Source of the DNA: Actinomycetes bacterium
GTDB taxonomy: Bacteria > Actinomycetota > Acidimicrobiia > Acidimicrobiales > Ilumatobacteraceae
Reading direction: 5' to 3'
Assembly (NCBI GenBank): GCA_021414085.1
Contig: JAIOPC010000011.1
Span: 192,914-256,913 of the forward strand
Length of the DNA: 64,000 nt
Positions within the stretch are counted from its first letter, which is position 1; each line of letters begins with the position of its first letter. The notes below the pieces were generated by a model, which saw nothing but the letters and a program-made list of their open reading frames with translations, searched no databases and was not told where the DNA came from. Both the position numbers and the translations under genes were made by a program. Positions 24,093 to 32,543 of the stretch are shown here, one piece after another.

Positions 24093-24920
24093 TCAGGTGG
24101 TCGCGGGACGCGGACCTGCCGGCCGGGTGAGTAACTCCGGGACGCGCTGAATCTGCTCGGGACTAGCGAGACTCGCATCCAGGGACAGCAGCGACAACAG
24201 CTGCACGGGCTTGCCGATCTGTGCTGCGGCCGCAAGCTTGTGATGCCCGTCGAGAAGGAAATGCGTGAGGCCCCAGTGCGCGTACCAATTCGGCGCCGAT
24301 CCATTCGCGGGCTGGCTGATGTCGAGCGTGGAGACGGCGACGGCCGTGGGCCGGGACGACTCCGTAAGCCGCTCGGCAAGTTCTTTGACGCGTTCGGCAT
24401 TGTTCCAATTTGGCGGAACCATCGGAACGACGAACTCATACAGGTGGGCGTGGTCGGCGACAGGCGTCTGGAAGGTTCGGTAGTACGGGGTCTTCGGGTA
24501 GTGCGGCAAGCCCCAGAAGCGCTCGACGTTCCACGTCGCTACCTGCTCGTTGGCGAAGTAGTCATCGTCGTCAAGCGGGAACACAAGACGAGGCTCGATC
24601 TCGATGAGCATCGGAAGGTAGCTGCCCTGTGGAAGGAGTTCGGCGAAACGTTCCACGATCGCTTCATCAATCCCGTCGAGTCCGTCGGCCAGTCGGTCGG
24701 CGGCGTCCTTCAGCGACACGGTCTGGTTCGCTCCATCGAGGCGCGTAAAGAGGAGCTGACAAGTCCCGCACCAAAAGGTCAAGTCGAACGCCGGGCGTTC
24801 ATCGAGGAACAGCAACCGCCGACCCGCCCACGTGCCTTCGCCCTTTGGTTCCTCGCCGAAGCGCAGCCGGGCACCCTCGACAACGCCAAGGATCTGCGGG
24901 GCAGATGCAGAGAGCAGCAT
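24093..24920 (-). CDS. Hypothetical protein with CxxC and DGHHK motifs
   Basis: 275 aa, not recognised. It has a CxxC pair in 'FDLTFWCGTCQLLFTRLDG', a long acidic/aromatic middle ('VFPLDDDDYFANEQVATW', 'FWGLPHYPKTPYYRTFQTP'), and near residue 225 'LTHFLLDGHHKLAAAAQIGK', which recalls the DGHHR segment of DUF1015-type proteins. There is no signal peptide or membrane segment. It lies between the ArsR operator and ychF on the same strand as ychF. Confidence 0.7.
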   Translation of the reverse strand: MLLSASAPQILGVVEGARLRFGEEPKGEGTWAGRRLLFLDERPAFDLTFWCGTCQLLFTRLDGANQTVSLKDAADRLADGLDGIDEAIVERFAELLPQGSYLPMLIEIEPRLVFPLDDDDYFANEQVATWNVERFWGLPHYPKTPYYRTFQTPVADHAHLYEFVVPMVPPNWNNAERVKELAERLTESSRPTAVAVSTLDISQPANGSAPNWYAHWGLTHFLLDGHHKLAAAAQIGKPVQLLSLLSLDASLASPEQIQRVPELLTRPAGPRPATT

Positions 24921-24947
24921 GAACCGACGTTAATCACTCAACGGCTG

Positions 24948-26036
24948 TTACACGTTGAAGCGGAACTCCATTACGTCGCCGTCGATGGGGTGGTAGTCCT
25001 TGCCTTCGATGCGTAGCTTGCCGACCTCTTTGGCCTTGTTCCACGAACCGACCTCGAGCAGGTCGTCCCAATGGATCACTTCGGCCTTGATGAAGCCGCG
25101 CTGGAAGTCGGTGTGAATCCGTCCGGCGCACTCGGGCGCTGACGAGCCGGCGTAGAACGTCCACGCGCGTGTCTCTTTCTCGCCGGTCGTGAAGTACGTG
25201 CGCAGGCCGAGCAAGTGATACGCGGAGCGCACCATGCGGAAGAGAGCGCCCTCGCCGAGACCAAAGCCTTCGAGCATCTCGGCACGCTCGGCCGGATCGG
25301 TGATCGTCGCCGCTTCTGCCTCGAGCTGCACGCACATGCCGATCACTTCCACGTTGTCGCCGGCCGAAGTGAACTCGTCGCGCACGCGCTGTTCGATCTC
25401 GGCGACTCGGGGCAATTCCGCCTCGCCAACATTGACGACGGCCAGCACCGAACGGTTGGTGAGCAGGAAGTACGGCTTCAGCGTCGCTTTGTTGTCGGCC
25501 GACAATCCAGCGCGATACAGCGGCTTGCCATCGCTGAGCGCGTCGTATGCCGCTTGCAGCGCTTCCAGCTCGGCCGCGGCACTCTTGTCGAGGACCGCCT
25601 GGCGCGTCGCTTGCTTCAGTCGCTTCTCCACTGTTTCCAAGTCGGCGAGTGCTAACTCGATCTCGACGACGCGCAGGTGCTCGATCGGATCGCTCGGCCC
25701 CGTCACGTCTTCGTCTTCGAACGCGCGCAACACGAACACGATGGCATCGACCTCGCGAATGTTGGCGAGGAACTTGTTGCCCAGACCCTCACCCTTCGAA
25801 GCGCCCTCCACGAGCCCGCCGATGTCGACGACCTCGACCGACGCGTGTACCAGGGTCTTGGTCTTGCTCATCTCGCCCAAGCGTTCGACGCGATCGTCGG
25901 GCACTCGGGCGACACCGATGTTCGGGTCTTTCGTCGCAAACGGATAGGGCGCGGCCAGCGCACCGCCACCGGTGAGTGCGTTGTACAGCGAGCTTTTGCC
26001 CGCGTTGGGAAGACCGACCAGGCCGAAGCGTTCCAT
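24948..26036 (-). CDS. ychF: Redox-regulated ATPase YchF (Obg family)
   Basis: 362 aa from the ATG at 26036. Translation-associated P-loop ATPase. 'FGLVGLPNAGKSSLYNALTG' (G1), 'VEVVDIGGLVEGASKGEGLG' (G3) and a NxxE-type G4 ('LAVVNVGEAELP') instead of NKxD, which fits the ATP preference of YchF. The C-terminal TGS domain reads 'TYFTTGEKETRAWTFYAG' and 'DFQRGFIKAEVIHWDDLL'. The track's start at 26204 adds an unrelated N-terminus. Confidence 0.95.
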   Translation of the reverse strand: MERFGLVGLPNAGKSSLYNALTGGGALAAPYPFATKDPNIGVARVPDDRVERLGEMSKTKTLVHASVEVVDIGGLVEGASKGEGLGNKFLANIREVDAIVFVLRAFEDEDVTGPSDPIEHLRVVEIELALADLETVEKRLKQATRQAVLDKSAAAELEALQAAYDALSDGKPLYRAGLSADNKATLKPYFLLTNRSVLAVVNVGEAELPRVAEIEQRVRDEFTSAGDNVEVIGMCVQLEAEAATITDPAERAEMLEGFGLGEGALFRMVRSAYHLLGLRTYFTTGEKETRAWTFYAGSSAPECAGRIHTDFQRGFIKAEVIHWDDLLEVGSWNKAKEVGKLRIEGKDYHPIDGDVMEFRFNV

Positions 26037-26107
26037 AGGAAGGGTGCAGGCTACCGGGGTCACTGACATCGGCAGTTGAGGCGGGTTGCCGTCGAGCCGA
26101 AGTCGCT

Positions 26108-27346
26108 GTGCCCAGTGCAGGCGTGAAGCTATTCGCCTACTCGACCACTGTGTCCCTGCTCTTGCTGTTCGCCCCCGTGGCGACTCGCTCGGCCGCCGGT
26201 CCACTCGGCAGCGACATCCCCGGAAACTGTGTTGAGCACACGACGTTCAACGACGGTCCCGACGCCATCGGCGACTACCGCTGCGCCGGCCAAGAGATCC
26301 AGTTCCACACCGCCGGTGTGGCCAACTCGCCCTACTCCATTTGGGCCGGGCAGTGGCTGTTCCGCGATCCCGCCGGCAGCTTCCGGGTCGGCTCCTGCAC
26401 GTTCAACCGCGGCATTCACCCAACGATCAACTCGTCGGCGCGCTGGGTCGGTCAGTCGCTCCCGAACGATCCGACGGGCGTACTGAGCTCGTATTTGGCA
26501 TGGAAGTACGGCGACACGACGGACAATCTGACTGCGGCGGCGCTGTGGGCCGTGTTCCACTACTACGCGCAGGACGACGCCGGTCCCAATCGAGCGAGCA
26601 ATGCCAACGATCCACTGGTGCCGACGCTCGGCGTCATCGAGGCCGCATCTGGGCGTTCGGATCTGCAATCGCGTGCCTTCGCCTTGCATCACGAGGCGGA
26701 GGCCGTCGCTGAGGAATGGACGCTCGCTCTTGCCGTCGCGGCCGATGGCACCGCGACCGTCACGCTCTCGTCGGGCGCGAACCCTGTGCCCGACCAGCCC
26801 ATCTCCGTACTCGTGAGTGGACTCGACGTCCCGCTGGTCACGATCACGAGCGCGGATGGCACAGCCACGGTGACGGTGTCCCTCCCGCCTGGCACCGTCA
26901 CCGTGGTCGCCACTGCGTCGGCGCCGGGCCCAGCCGACGTCTATCGCGGCGAGCCAGCCTTCGCCGACGGACAGGGCGGCCAGAACCTGATCACCGGCGG
27001 CGCATCGCGATTGCTGCGCGCTGAAGCGTCGATTGATGTTGTGGCCGCGACGACCACGACAGAAACGGTGACGACGACTGCAGCCCCGACGACCGTTGTC
27101 TCAACGACAGAACCCGCAACGACAGAACCTGCAACGGTCGATCCGTCAACGACCGAGATCGACCCATCAACCACATACGTCGGCGTCGACAGCACCGCGC
27201 TCGACCCGACCACTACCGAAGTGCCGGGGTTCCTTCCACGCACGGGTGACGAGCGCGATACCCCAGTCGCCTACGTCGGTACCGCGTTCCTTGTGGGCGG
27301 CGTCGGCCTCCTCGGCACGCTGCGCCGCCGACGGGTCGTCTCATAG
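26108..27346 (+). CDS. LPXTG-type cell-surface protein with Thr-rich stalk
   Basis: Up to 412 aa. The signal peptide is clear if translation starts at GTG 26126: 'KLFAYSTTVSLLLLFAPVA'. The N-terminal domain of about 200 residues has Cys pairs and 'LTAAALWAVFHYYAQDD', followed by a beta-sandwich repeat ('TATVTLSSGANPVPDQPISV'). Next is a Thr/Val/Glu stalk of about 70 residues with imprecise repeats (TTEPATTEPAT). The C-terminus is 'VPGFLPRTGDERDTP', a hydrophobic helix 'YVGTAFLVGGVGLLGTL', then RRRR: a sortase signal LPRTG. It is a predicted wall-anchored adhesin-like protein; the ligand is unknown. Confidence 0.82.
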   Translation: MPSAGVKLFAYSTTVSLLLLFAPVATRSAAGPLGSDIPGNCVEHTTFNDGPDAIGDYRCAGQEIQFHTAGVANSPYSIWAGQWLFRDPAGSFRVGSCTFNRGIHPTINSSARWVGQSLPNDPTGVLSSYLAWKYGDTTDNLTAAALWAVFHYYAQDDAGPNRASNANDPLVPTLGVIEAASGRSDLQSRAFALHHEAEAVAEEWTLALAVAADGTATVTLSSGANPVPDQPISVLVSGLDVPLVTITSADGTATVTVSLPPGTVTVVATASAPGPADVYRGEPAFADGQGGQNLITGGASRLLRAEASIDVVAATTTTETVTTTAAPTTVVSTTEPATTEPATVDPSTTEIDPSTTYVGVDSTALDPTTTEVPGFLPRTGDERDTPVAYVGTAFLVGGVGLLGTLRRRRVVS

Positions 27347-27367
27347 CCCCGCACCTACAATGGGTGC

Positions 27368-28372
27368 GTGACGCCGGTAGCTGCCCTCGAACGTGTGGTG
27401 CATTGCCTTGATCGCGCACACGACACGGGCTTCAAGACGAAGGCGTTCGTCCGTGCGCTGGAAGTCGCTCGGGCGCTCCCACCCGATGAACTCGCCGAGC
27501 GGGCGAAGGCCGACACGCTCACCGAGCTCGATGGCATCGGCGACAGTTCGGCGACCGTCATCCAGCAGGCGCTCGCCGGTGGCGAAGTGGCGTATCTCGC
27601 CGAGCTGGAAGCAAAGACGCAGCTGCCGATCACGCCCGAAGGTGCGGTGTACCGCAACGCGTTGCTTGGCGACTTACACATGCACAGTCGCTGGAGCGAT
27701 GGCGGCGCGACGATCGAAGCGATGGCCCGCACTGCCGTCGCGATCGGTCACCAGTACATGGTGCTCACTGACCACTCGCCGCGCCTCACCGTCGCTCACG
27801 GCCTCAGCGAGGAACGACTGCACCAGCAACTCGCCGACGTTGCCACGCTCAACGAGCAACTCGCGCCGTTCCGAATCCTCACCGGCATCGAAGTCGACAT
27901 CCTTGAAGACGGCACGCTCGATCACGGCGACGCAGTGCTATCGCAGCTAGATGTCGTCGTGGCCAGCGTGCACAGCAAGTTGCGCATGGGCAGCAAGGAA
28001 ATGACCGAGCGTATGGTGCGTGCGGTCGCCAACCCCAACGTCGACATCCTCGGTCACTGCACGGGCCGCATGATCGGCAAGCGCGACCCAAGCACTTTCG
28101 ACCCCGACTACGTCTTCGCTGCCTGCGCTCAATTTCGCACAGCGGTCGAGATCAACTGCCGCCCGGAGCGGCTCGACCCACCACGACCGCTGCTCAAGAT
28201 GGCGATCGACTATGGCTGCTACTTCGCCATCGACAGCGACGCCCACGCCACTGGCCAGCTGGAATGGCAGCCCCTCGGCTGCAACCGGGCCGCCGAAGTC
28301 GGCGTTCCGCTGGACAAAGTCCTCAACACCTGGCCCGTCGAGCAACTCCTGGCCTGGACAACCCAGACCTGA
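27368..28372 (+). CDS. PHP-domain phosphoesterase with N-terminal helix-hairpin-helix region
   Basis: 334 aa from GTG 27368. Residues 1-80 look like the HhH part of PolX-type proteins ('TLTELDGIGDSSATVIQQAL'). A PHP domain follows with its metal ligands: 'LLGDLHMHSRWSDGGATIEA' (HxH), 'QYMVLTDHSPRLTV' (DH), 'TGIEVDILEDG' (E), 'VVASVHSKL' (H), 'DILGHCTGRM' (H) and 'FAIDSDAHATG' (DxH). The nucleotidyltransferase palm of PolX is absent. It is probably a nuclease or histidinol-phosphatase-like enzyme acting on DNA ends or phosphates. Confidence 0.86.
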   Translation: MTPVAALERVVHCLDRAHDTGFKTKAFVRALEVARALPPDELAERAKADTLTELDGIGDSSATVIQQALAGGEVAYLAELEAKTQLPITPEGAVYRNALLGDLHMHSRWSDGGATIEAMARTAVAIGHQYMVLTDHSPRLTVAHGLSEERLHQQLADVATLNEQLAPFRILTGIEVDILEDGTLDHGDAVLSQLDVVVASVHSKLRMGSKEMTERMVRAVANPNVDILGHCTGRMIGKRDPSTFDPDYVFAACAQFRTAVEINCRPERLDPPRPLLKMAIDYGCYFAIDSDAHATGQLEWQPLGCNRAAEVGVPLDKVLNTWPVEQLLAWTTQT

Positions 28373-28380
28373 ACGACACG

Positions 28381-28427
28381 GCGTTTGCACACTTTTGGGC
28401 GCTATGCGCCCGAAACCGTGCAAACGC
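28381..28427. terminator. Long double hairpin between PHP gene and bL37
   Basis: The outer arms GCGTTTGCAC/GTGCAAACGC (10 bp, perfect) enclose an inner GGGCGC-TAT-GCGCCC hairpin flanked by TTTT and GAAA. There is no clear U-tract after it, so it may be an attenuator or dispersed palindrome rather than a simple terminator. It sits 33 nt before the bL37 start. Confidence 0.55.
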
Positions 28428-28459
28428 GAACCCGAAACGCCCAGATAGGCTCGAAAGCT

Positions 28460-28546
28460 ATGTCGAAGAAGACCAAGAAGCGCAAGGCGCGCCTGCGCCG
28501 CAGCAAGGCAAACCACGGCAAGCGCCCAAACATGGGGCGTGGCTGA
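28460..28546 (+). CDS. 50S ribosomal protein bL37-like micro-protein
   Basis: A 28-codon gene absent from the ORF track: 'MSKKTKKRKARLRRSKANHG' followed by KRPNMGRG. The SKANHGKRPN end matches the actinobacterial micro-protein bL37, found in mycobacterial 50S structures. It is basic, with no other domain. It overlaps the prolyl oligopeptidase start by 8 nt (GTGGCTGA). Confidence 0.87.
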   Translation: MSKKTKKRKARLRRSKANHGKRPNMGRG

Positions 28547-30584
28547 ACCGCAGTTAGCCGCGGCTCCCGCATCCGTGCGGGGTGTCGTGGCCGACGTCTA
28601 TCACGGCGTCGAAGTACCCGACCCCTATCGGTGGTTGGAAGCCGGCGAGGCACCCGAGGTTGTCGAGTGGGTGGCCGCGCATAATCAGCGCACCCGCGAC
28701 GCATTCTCCGGGCGCCCGACCTGGGATCGCTGGCATCGCCGTCTCTCGTCGCTCATCGCGTTGCCGACAACGTTGTCGCTTTCCGTGCACGGCGACAAGC
28801 TCTTTGTGCTCGAACGAGCAGCTGGCGCTGATCAATACTCGCTCGTGTTGCGTAGCGCGGTCGACCCGACGGTGCCAGCGCGAACGTTGCTCGACCCGGC
28901 CGCCCTCGCGGCTGACGGCGCAGTCGCCATCGACTGGTTTCAACCGTCGCCCGACGGCAAGGTTGTTGCGTACGGCCTCAGCGAGGGCGGCAGCGAGAAC
29001 AGCGTGCTGCATGTGATGGAAGTCGCGACCGGTGAGGTGTACCCGCTTCGCATCCCGAACGCGCGAGCCGCGTCGGTGGGATGGTTGCCCGATACCTCTG
29101 GCTTCTGGTACACGGTGTATCCGGAAGGCGACGAGTACAACCGCCACATTCGCTTCCATCGCGGCGGCACCGATGTCGCCAGCGATCCTGTCGTGTTCGA
29201 CCGACTGCCGACACCCGAGTCGTGGCCCGAGGTCGCGACAAGCCGCGATGGCCGTTACGTACTTGTGCATGTGATGGTGGCCTGGACGCGTGTTGACATC
29301 CATCTACTCGACACCACCACCGACACCTGGACGACAGTGATTGAGGGCGTCGACGCAACAACCAGTCTGCAATTCGATGGCGACTCGTTGATCGGTGTCA
29401 CGGTGCGCGACGCGCCAAACGGTCGCGTCGTCCGCGCACCACTCAGCGACCCAACTGCGTGGACGACGATTGTGCCCGAGCGCGACGACGCAGTGCTCAC
29501 ACCTTTCGGTGGCTTCGCGCTGTTTGGCGACGAGGTTCTCGTAACGGCCAGCAGCGTCGCTGTCGATCGCGTCGAGCGCTGGCCGAGTGGCGAAGCACTC
29601 GATCTCGGCATCGCTGGCGTTGCCGGCCTCGATGCGGACGACGGCCGTGCCTTCATCGCCGTTGCGACGTTCGGTGCACCAATTGCGATCAAGCGCTTCA
29701 CCGCCGCCGACGGCTTGCAGCCGTGGGGAGAAGCCATCGACCGCACGTTGCTGCCCGACCTGAAGGTCTCGCAAGTGTTCTACCCGTCGCTCGACGGCAC
29801 CTCGATTCCGATGTTCGTGATGCATCGCGCCGACGTCACACCTTCGAAAGACACGCCTCTGATACTCAACGGTTACGGCGGTTTCGCCCTTGCAGAGACA
29901 CCAACCTGGATGCCCTACGTCGCGGCATGGTGCGGCGCCGGCGGAGTGTTCTGTATCGCCGGTCTGCGCGGCGGGTATGAATACGGCGACACGTGGCACC
30001 TCGCCGGACGTCGCGCGAACAAGCAGAACGTCTTCGACGATTTCCATGCCGCGGGCGATTGGTTAGTCGCGCAGGGCTACACCTCGCGAGAGATCTTGGG
30101 ACTTGTCGGGCGCAGCAACGGCGGCCTGTTGATGGGCGTCGCCATCACACAACGGCCGGACCTTGCGCGTGCAGTGTGGTGCGGCGTTCCGTTGCTCGAC
30201 ATGATTCGCTTCCCGCAGTTCCTGATTGCGCGTCTGTGGACCGATGAATTCGGCGACCCCGATGTCGCGGAGGAGTTTGGCTGGCTGCACGCTTATTCGC
30301 CGTATCACCACGTGCAAGAGGGTGGTGCATATCCGGCGGTGCTGTTCACCACCGCCGAGGGCGATGCGCGTGTCGACCCACTACACGCGCGCAAGATGGC
30401 CGCGCTGCTTACATGGGCGAGCAGCACACAATCCGAGCATCCGATTCTCTTATTGCAACACGGTCGTGCCGGGCATGGGGTCGGCAAGCCTGCCAGCATG
30501 GTGGTCAACGAATATGCCGACGCGCTGACGTTCTTCAGTTGGCAGCTTGGCGTTGATTCCCTGGTTGCGGAGGCAGCAAAGTGA
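28539..30584 (+). CDS. Prolyl oligopeptidase (S9A) family protein
   Basis: 681 aa, cytosolic serine peptidase that cleaves short peptides after Pro. The N-terminal strand 'YHGVEVPDPYRWLEAGEAPE' is typical. A seven-bladed propeller occupies roughly residues 75-400. The hydrolase domain has the catalytic Ser in 'ILGLVGRSNGGLLMGVAI', the Asp in 'AEGDARVDPLHARKMAAL' and the His in 'LLLQHGRAGHGVGKP'. 'LILNGYGGFALAETP' supplies the oxyanion region. It starts at GTG 28539, overlapping bL37. Confidence 0.93.
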   Translation: MAEPQLAAAPASVRGVVADVYHGVEVPDPYRWLEAGEAPEVVEWVAAHNQRTRDAFSGRPTWDRWHRRLSSLIALPTTLSLSVHGDKLFVLERAAGADQYSLVLRSAVDPTVPARTLLDPAALAADGAVAIDWFQPSPDGKVVAYGLSEGGSENSVLHVMEVATGEVYPLRIPNARAASVGWLPDTSGFWYTVYPEGDEYNRHIRFHRGGTDVASDPVVFDRLPTPESWPEVATSRDGRYVLVHVMVAWTRVDIHLLDTTTDTWTTVIEGVDATTSLQFDGDSLIGVTVRDAPNGRVVRAPLSDPTAWTTIVPERDDAVLTPFGGFALFGDEVLVTASSVAVDRVERWPSGEALDLGIAGVAGLDADDGRAFIAVATFGAPIAIKRFTAADGLQPWGEAIDRTLLPDLKVSQVFYPSLDGTSIPMFVMHRADVTPSKDTPLILNGYGGFALAETPTWMPYVAAWCGAGGVFCIAGLRGGYEYGDTWHLAGRRANKQNVFDDFHAAGDWLVAQGYTSREILGLVGRSNGGLLMGVAITQRPDLARAVWCGVPLLDMIRFPQFLIARLWTDEFGDPDVAEEFGWLHAYSPYHHVQEGGAYPAVLFTTAEGDARVDPLHARKMAALLTWASSTQSEHPILLLQHGRAGHGVGKPASMVVNEYADALTFFSWQLGVDSLVAEAAK

Positions 30585-31228
30585 TGCAGCAGTCCAGAGT
30601 GCTGGCGATCGCGGTGATTGGTGTTGGCGGTCTGATCGGCGGCGTGACGATGTTCGGCGGCGCAGATGAATCGAAGACCACAGTGGCCGTTGCGACGTCG
30701 ATGGCGAATACGGCGACGACGACGGCTGCGCCCACGGCGCCCGCAGCTACGGTTCCGGCCGCCACTGTTCCGGCCACGATTCCCGCTACGACCATTCCGC
30801 CACCGCCCGACGCCGGTTGCGCGGCGACTGGACGCTCGGCGGCAATTGACCGCGACAACCAGCAAGCATGGTTGTGCCTTGATGGCTACATCACAACGCA
30901 ATTCCCGGTCAGTACGGCCTGGTCGCTACCCGACCCGGGCGAGTATGCGGTCTACGCCAAGGACCGTGTGACGAGTTCCACCTTTGGCGGCCATATCAGC
31001 ACGCTCAACAACTTCGTCGCCTTCACGTACGGCGAGAACACGGGAGCGCGCGTTGCGTTTCATTCGATACCGATTCTGAGCGACGGCTCGCTGGTGCAGC
31101 CGATCGATTCAGTTGGCGACCTCAGCCGGCGCGGCGAGTCGTCCGGTTGCATTCGCGTCCAGCCCGACATCTCCGAACTGATTTGGGACACGCTGTCGAT
31201 CGGCGACGCGGTCACCGTTCTGACCTGA
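30584..31228 (+). CDS. L,D-transpeptidase (YkuD family), membrane-anchored
   Basis: 214 aa from ATG 30584 (a GTG at 30581 is also possible). N-terminal membrane segment 'VLAIAVIGVGGLIGGVTMFG', a Thr/Ala/Pro linker with repeats (ATVPAATVPATIPATT), then a YkuD domain with 'GARVAFHSIPILSDGSLVQ' and the catalytic motif 'GESSGCIRVQPDISELIW' (SxGCIR). It forms 3-3 cross-links in peptidoglycan or attaches proteins to it. The start overlaps the peptidase stop by one base (TGATG). Confidence 0.88.
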   Translation: MQQSRVLAIAVIGVGGLIGGVTMFGGADESKTTVAVATSMANTATTTAAPTAPAATVPAATVPATIPATTIPPPPDAGCAATGRSAAIDRDNQQAWLCLDGYITTQFPVSTAWSLPDPGEYAVYAKDRVTSSTFGGHISTLNNFVAFTYGENTGARVAFHSIPILSDGSLVQPIDSVGDLSRRGESSGCIRVQPDISELIWDTLSIGDAVTVLT

Positions 31229-31238
31229 CGGATCGGGC

Positions 31239-32543
31239 CTAAGGGCCGTCGGGCAGTAGCGCCAGCGCGTCGATCTCGGCGCGGAAGTAGTCGATCAGCG
31301 CAGTTCCGTTTGCAACGTGCTTTTCGGAAGTGGTGAGCACCGTGACGGCGTAGCCATTGGGGAGAAGCAGCGCAAAGCTGCGCACACTCTCGATGGTGCC
31401 GGTGTGGCCCACGTACGTGCCGGGCGTCACCAACATCAGTCCGGCTCCGTACTGGTAATGCTTCGGAGCATCCGATTCGATTCCGTTCCAGGTGCGCATC
31501 ACGTTGATGGTGTCGGCGTTCAGTACCAGCGGCGCAATGGTGGGATCGAAGGCGGCCATCAGTCGCGCCGCGTCGGGCGCCGTCATCACCCATCCGCCAG
31601 CGGGTCCGAGCGCTTGCATGTAGAGCCGTCCGGGGGTCACCACGTAGCCGGGGTCGCCCTCGGGCTGCTCTTCGGTGTCGACAAGTTCCGCGGTCACAAT
31701 GCCAAGCGGGTCGAGCACCAACTGATGCACCGCTTGCTCGTAGGGAAGGCCGGTGACTTGCTCGATCAGCGCACCGAGCACCACGAAGTTGGCGTTGCTA
31801 TAGAAGAAGGTCGTGCCCGGCTCGGTGAGCATGTCGCGGTCGTAGGCCACCGAGACGGCCTCGTGCCAGTCGTTGACGCTGTTCCTGAAGAACGAACCGC
31901 GCAATCCGGGCAGACCGGAGATGTGACCCAGCAGATGGCGCACGGTGATGCGCACGAATCGTGAGTCGAGGGGTGTGTCGTCGGTGTGGTACTGCTCGAC
32001 AAAGGGAACATCGAGTTGGATGAGGCCCTGCTCGACAAGTTTCATCACGGTCAGCGAGGTGAGCAGCTTCGACATGCTGGCGATGCGGAAGCGAGCAGTC
32101 AGATCGATTGGGTTTCCGTTGTTGGTCGTACCGACGGTCCACGCAGCAACGGGCTGCCCGTGATGGGTGATCGCCATTGCGATCGAGCGATTACTACCGG
32201 GCCAAATGTTGCGGCAGCGGGCAATGAACTGCTGGACCGACTCGTTCTCTAGCGCCGTTGCGTTGCTGGCGATGAGACCAACGTCGTGCTTCAGGTTCTC
32301 GTCGAGAGCGACCGGCGGCCCAGTCGTCGTTGTGGTGCTGCTCGTCGAAGTGGAGCTGGTGGATGTCGACGAACTGGTCGTCGTTGGTGGCAAACCGGTG
32401 ATCAGCGAAATCGTCGACGAGGTTGTCGTCGCAACACTGGTAACGGAAAGGCTGTTTGCGCCTGCCCCTGCAGACGATGTGCAGCCAGTGAACGCCAGCA
32501 GCCCGAGAACTAAAGATGCGGCCCGCCAACCGCGCCCGGTCAA
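31239..32543 (-). CDS. Serine hydrolase lipoprotein (class C beta-lactamase/DD-peptidase fold)
   Basis: 434 aa from TTG 32543, which overlaps the upstream stop as TTGA and avoids the 43-bp overlap implied by the track start (32582). Lipoprotein signal 'ASLVLGLLAFTGCTSS', then a Ser/Thr linker. Active-site motifs: SxxK in 'FRIASMSKLLTSLTVM', YxN in 'TTFFYSNANFVVLGAL' and 'GTYVGHTGTIESVRSF' (HTG). It is a probable peptidoglycan DD-peptidase or esterase outside the membrane. It belongs to a run with two L,D-transpeptidases. Confidence 0.87.
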   Translation of the reverse strand: MTGRGWRAASLVLGLLAFTGCTSSAGAGANSLSVTSVATTTSSTISLITGLPPTTTSSSTSTSSTSTSSTTTTTGPPVALDENLKHDVGLIASNATALENESVQQFIARCRNIWPGSNRSIAMAITHHGQPVAAWTVGTTNNGNPIDLTARFRIASMSKLLTSLTVMKLVEQGLIQLDVPFVEQYHTDDTPLDSRFVRITVRHLLGHISGLPGLRGSFFRNSVNDWHEAVSVAYDRDMLTEPGTTFFYSNANFVVLGALIEQVTGLPYEQAVHQLVLDPLGIVTAELVDTEEQPEGDPGYVVTPGRLYMQALGPAGGWVMTAPDAARLMAAFDPTIAPLVLNADTINVMRTWNGIESDAPKHYQYGAGLMLVTPGTYVGHTGTIESVRSFALLLPNGYAVTVLTTSEKHVANGTALIDYFRAEIDALALLPDGP

